Below, piece after piece: positions 63,599-64,000 of a stretch of 64,000 bases of DNA; position 1 is the first letter of the stretch; each line of letters starts with the position of its first letter. Location: the NCBI RefSeq assembly GCF_022568835.1, contig NZ_JAKZHV010000008.1:62001-126000 (forward strand). The letters are read 5' to 3'. The translations under genes were made by a program, and so were the position numbers. A model generated the notes under the pieces. It saw only the letters and a list, made by a program, of their open reading frames with translations, was not told where the DNA came from and did not search any database. Source of the stretch: Arsenicicoccus piscis. Its GTDB lineage: Bacteria > Actinomycetota > Actinomycetes > Actinomycetales > Dermatophilaceae.

Positions 63599-64000
63599 CT
63601 ACCGAGCCACCGCGGAGTCGGCGCGCAGCACCCGGCTCTGCAGGCGCACGCCGGGGCTCACCTGCCGCAGGGCGTCGACAAGGGCGGCCAGCACCTCGCT
63701 CGCGCGGGCGTCGGAGTCACCGGGCGCGACTTCCAGGACGTCGGCGATGAAGACCGCGTCGGTCGTCTCGTCGGTGAGGCGGGTGCGGTGGCACTGGCGC
63801 CAGTTCCAGCGCCGGCAGGTGACGCCGGCGTCGTCGCGCCACACGACCTCGCCGGGCTCGGGGTGCTCTACGGCCTCGGCGCCGGACGCCAGGGTCGGGA
63901 AGTCCTCGGTGCCGTCCGCGCGCACCAGCTGCAGCGGGCCGACGTAGGCCGTGACGTCCTCGCCGCCGAGCGGGGTCGCGGTGGCGATGGAGACCGCGTT
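63599..64000 (-). CDS. B3/4 domain protein (PheT editing-domain-like), N-terminus outside the window
   Basis: The frame is open from the window edge (codon 64000-63998) to the stop at 63599, giving 133 residues; an internal GTG at 63925 is probably not the start because the homology continues upstream (NAVSIATATPLGGEDV). The sequence VVWRDDAGVTCRRWNWRQCHRT is the core of the B3/4 tRNA-binding fold, which in phenylalanyl-tRNA synthetase removes mischarged tyrosine. Stand-alone members may deacylate mischarged tRNA. It converges on rpsT. Confidence 0.8.
   Translation of the reverse strand, partial: NAVSIATATPLGGEDVTAYVGPLQLVRADGTEDFPTLASGAEAVEHPEPGEVVWRDDAGVTCRRWNWRQCHRTRLTDETTDAVFIADVLEVAPGDSDARASEVLAALVDALRQVSPGVRLQSRVLRADSAVAR

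Noticed and set aside
63480..63600. A tRNA or small RNA after rpsT
   Set aside because: The strong hairpin fits a terminator; no cloverleaf or CCA end could be found here or elsewhere in the window.

Overview
This 64 kb window is chromosomal DNA of a high-GC Gram-positive bacterium. Codon use is strongly GC3-biased, GTG starts are common, and many start codons sit 6-7 bases after a TANNNT-type -10 element, as in leaderless actinobacterial transcripts. The gene order matches the conserved actinobacterial block that holds rip1-ispG-GNAT, dapA-rnj-ftsK, pgsA-clgR, DUF3046-recA-recX, miaB-miaA-dapF-hflX in mycobacteria and relatives. The gene content best fits a member of Micrococcales, perhaps the Intrasporangiaceae/Dermatophilaceae; that placement is inference.

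Layout. 1-5.9 kb: the 3' end of a site-2 protease, a secreted M14 carboxypeptidase, ispG, a DUF4081-type GNAT, a frameshifted DUF1023 hydrolase and a small lipoprotein. 6-12.3 kb: proS, the 5-oxoprolinase genes pxpABC, a rhodanese-HAD fusion and a TauE/SafE permease. 12.3-24.9 kb: thyA-dfrA with a small membrane protein, dapA, rnj, an endonuclease/exonuclease/phosphatase protein, a DMT transporter, a glycosyltransferase, ftsK, an NYN protein and a HAD hydrolase. 24.9-41.5 kb: an M19 dipeptidase, rimO, pgsA, cinA, clgR, nei2-lhr, DUF3046, a VWA protein, recA-recX, a YccF protein and miaB. 41.5-58.9 kb: an Rv0909-like antitoxin, miaA, dapF, ggt, PIG-L/thioesterase, a methyltransferase, a PhoD-like phosphatase, hppA, an acyltransferase, a pyrimidine-dimer glycosylase, hflX, rarD and a DinG-type helicase. 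61.4-64 kb: holA, a dienelactone hydrolase, rpsT and a B3/4-domain protein.

The one clear accessory region is 58,920-61,425. It is a 2,494-bp IS481-family element with matching terminal inverted repeats and a 6-bp CCTAGC target duplication, inserted exactly at the dinG stop codon between dinG and holA. Besides the transposase it carries an HxlR-type regulator, a SnoaL-like protein and a TfoX-like protein, with a symmetrical operator between the regulator and the SnoaL gene. This passenger-carrying IS481 element is the strongest candidate for something undescribed.

Two smaller patterns recur. Short tandem duplications (11-19 bp) start at or just after stop codons at about ten genes. The heptamer GTAGACC appears both at stop codons and as an unusual GTA-GAC codon pair. 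No tRNA, rRNA, CRISPR array or riboswitch was seen. Positions and motifs were read by eye; no database search was run.
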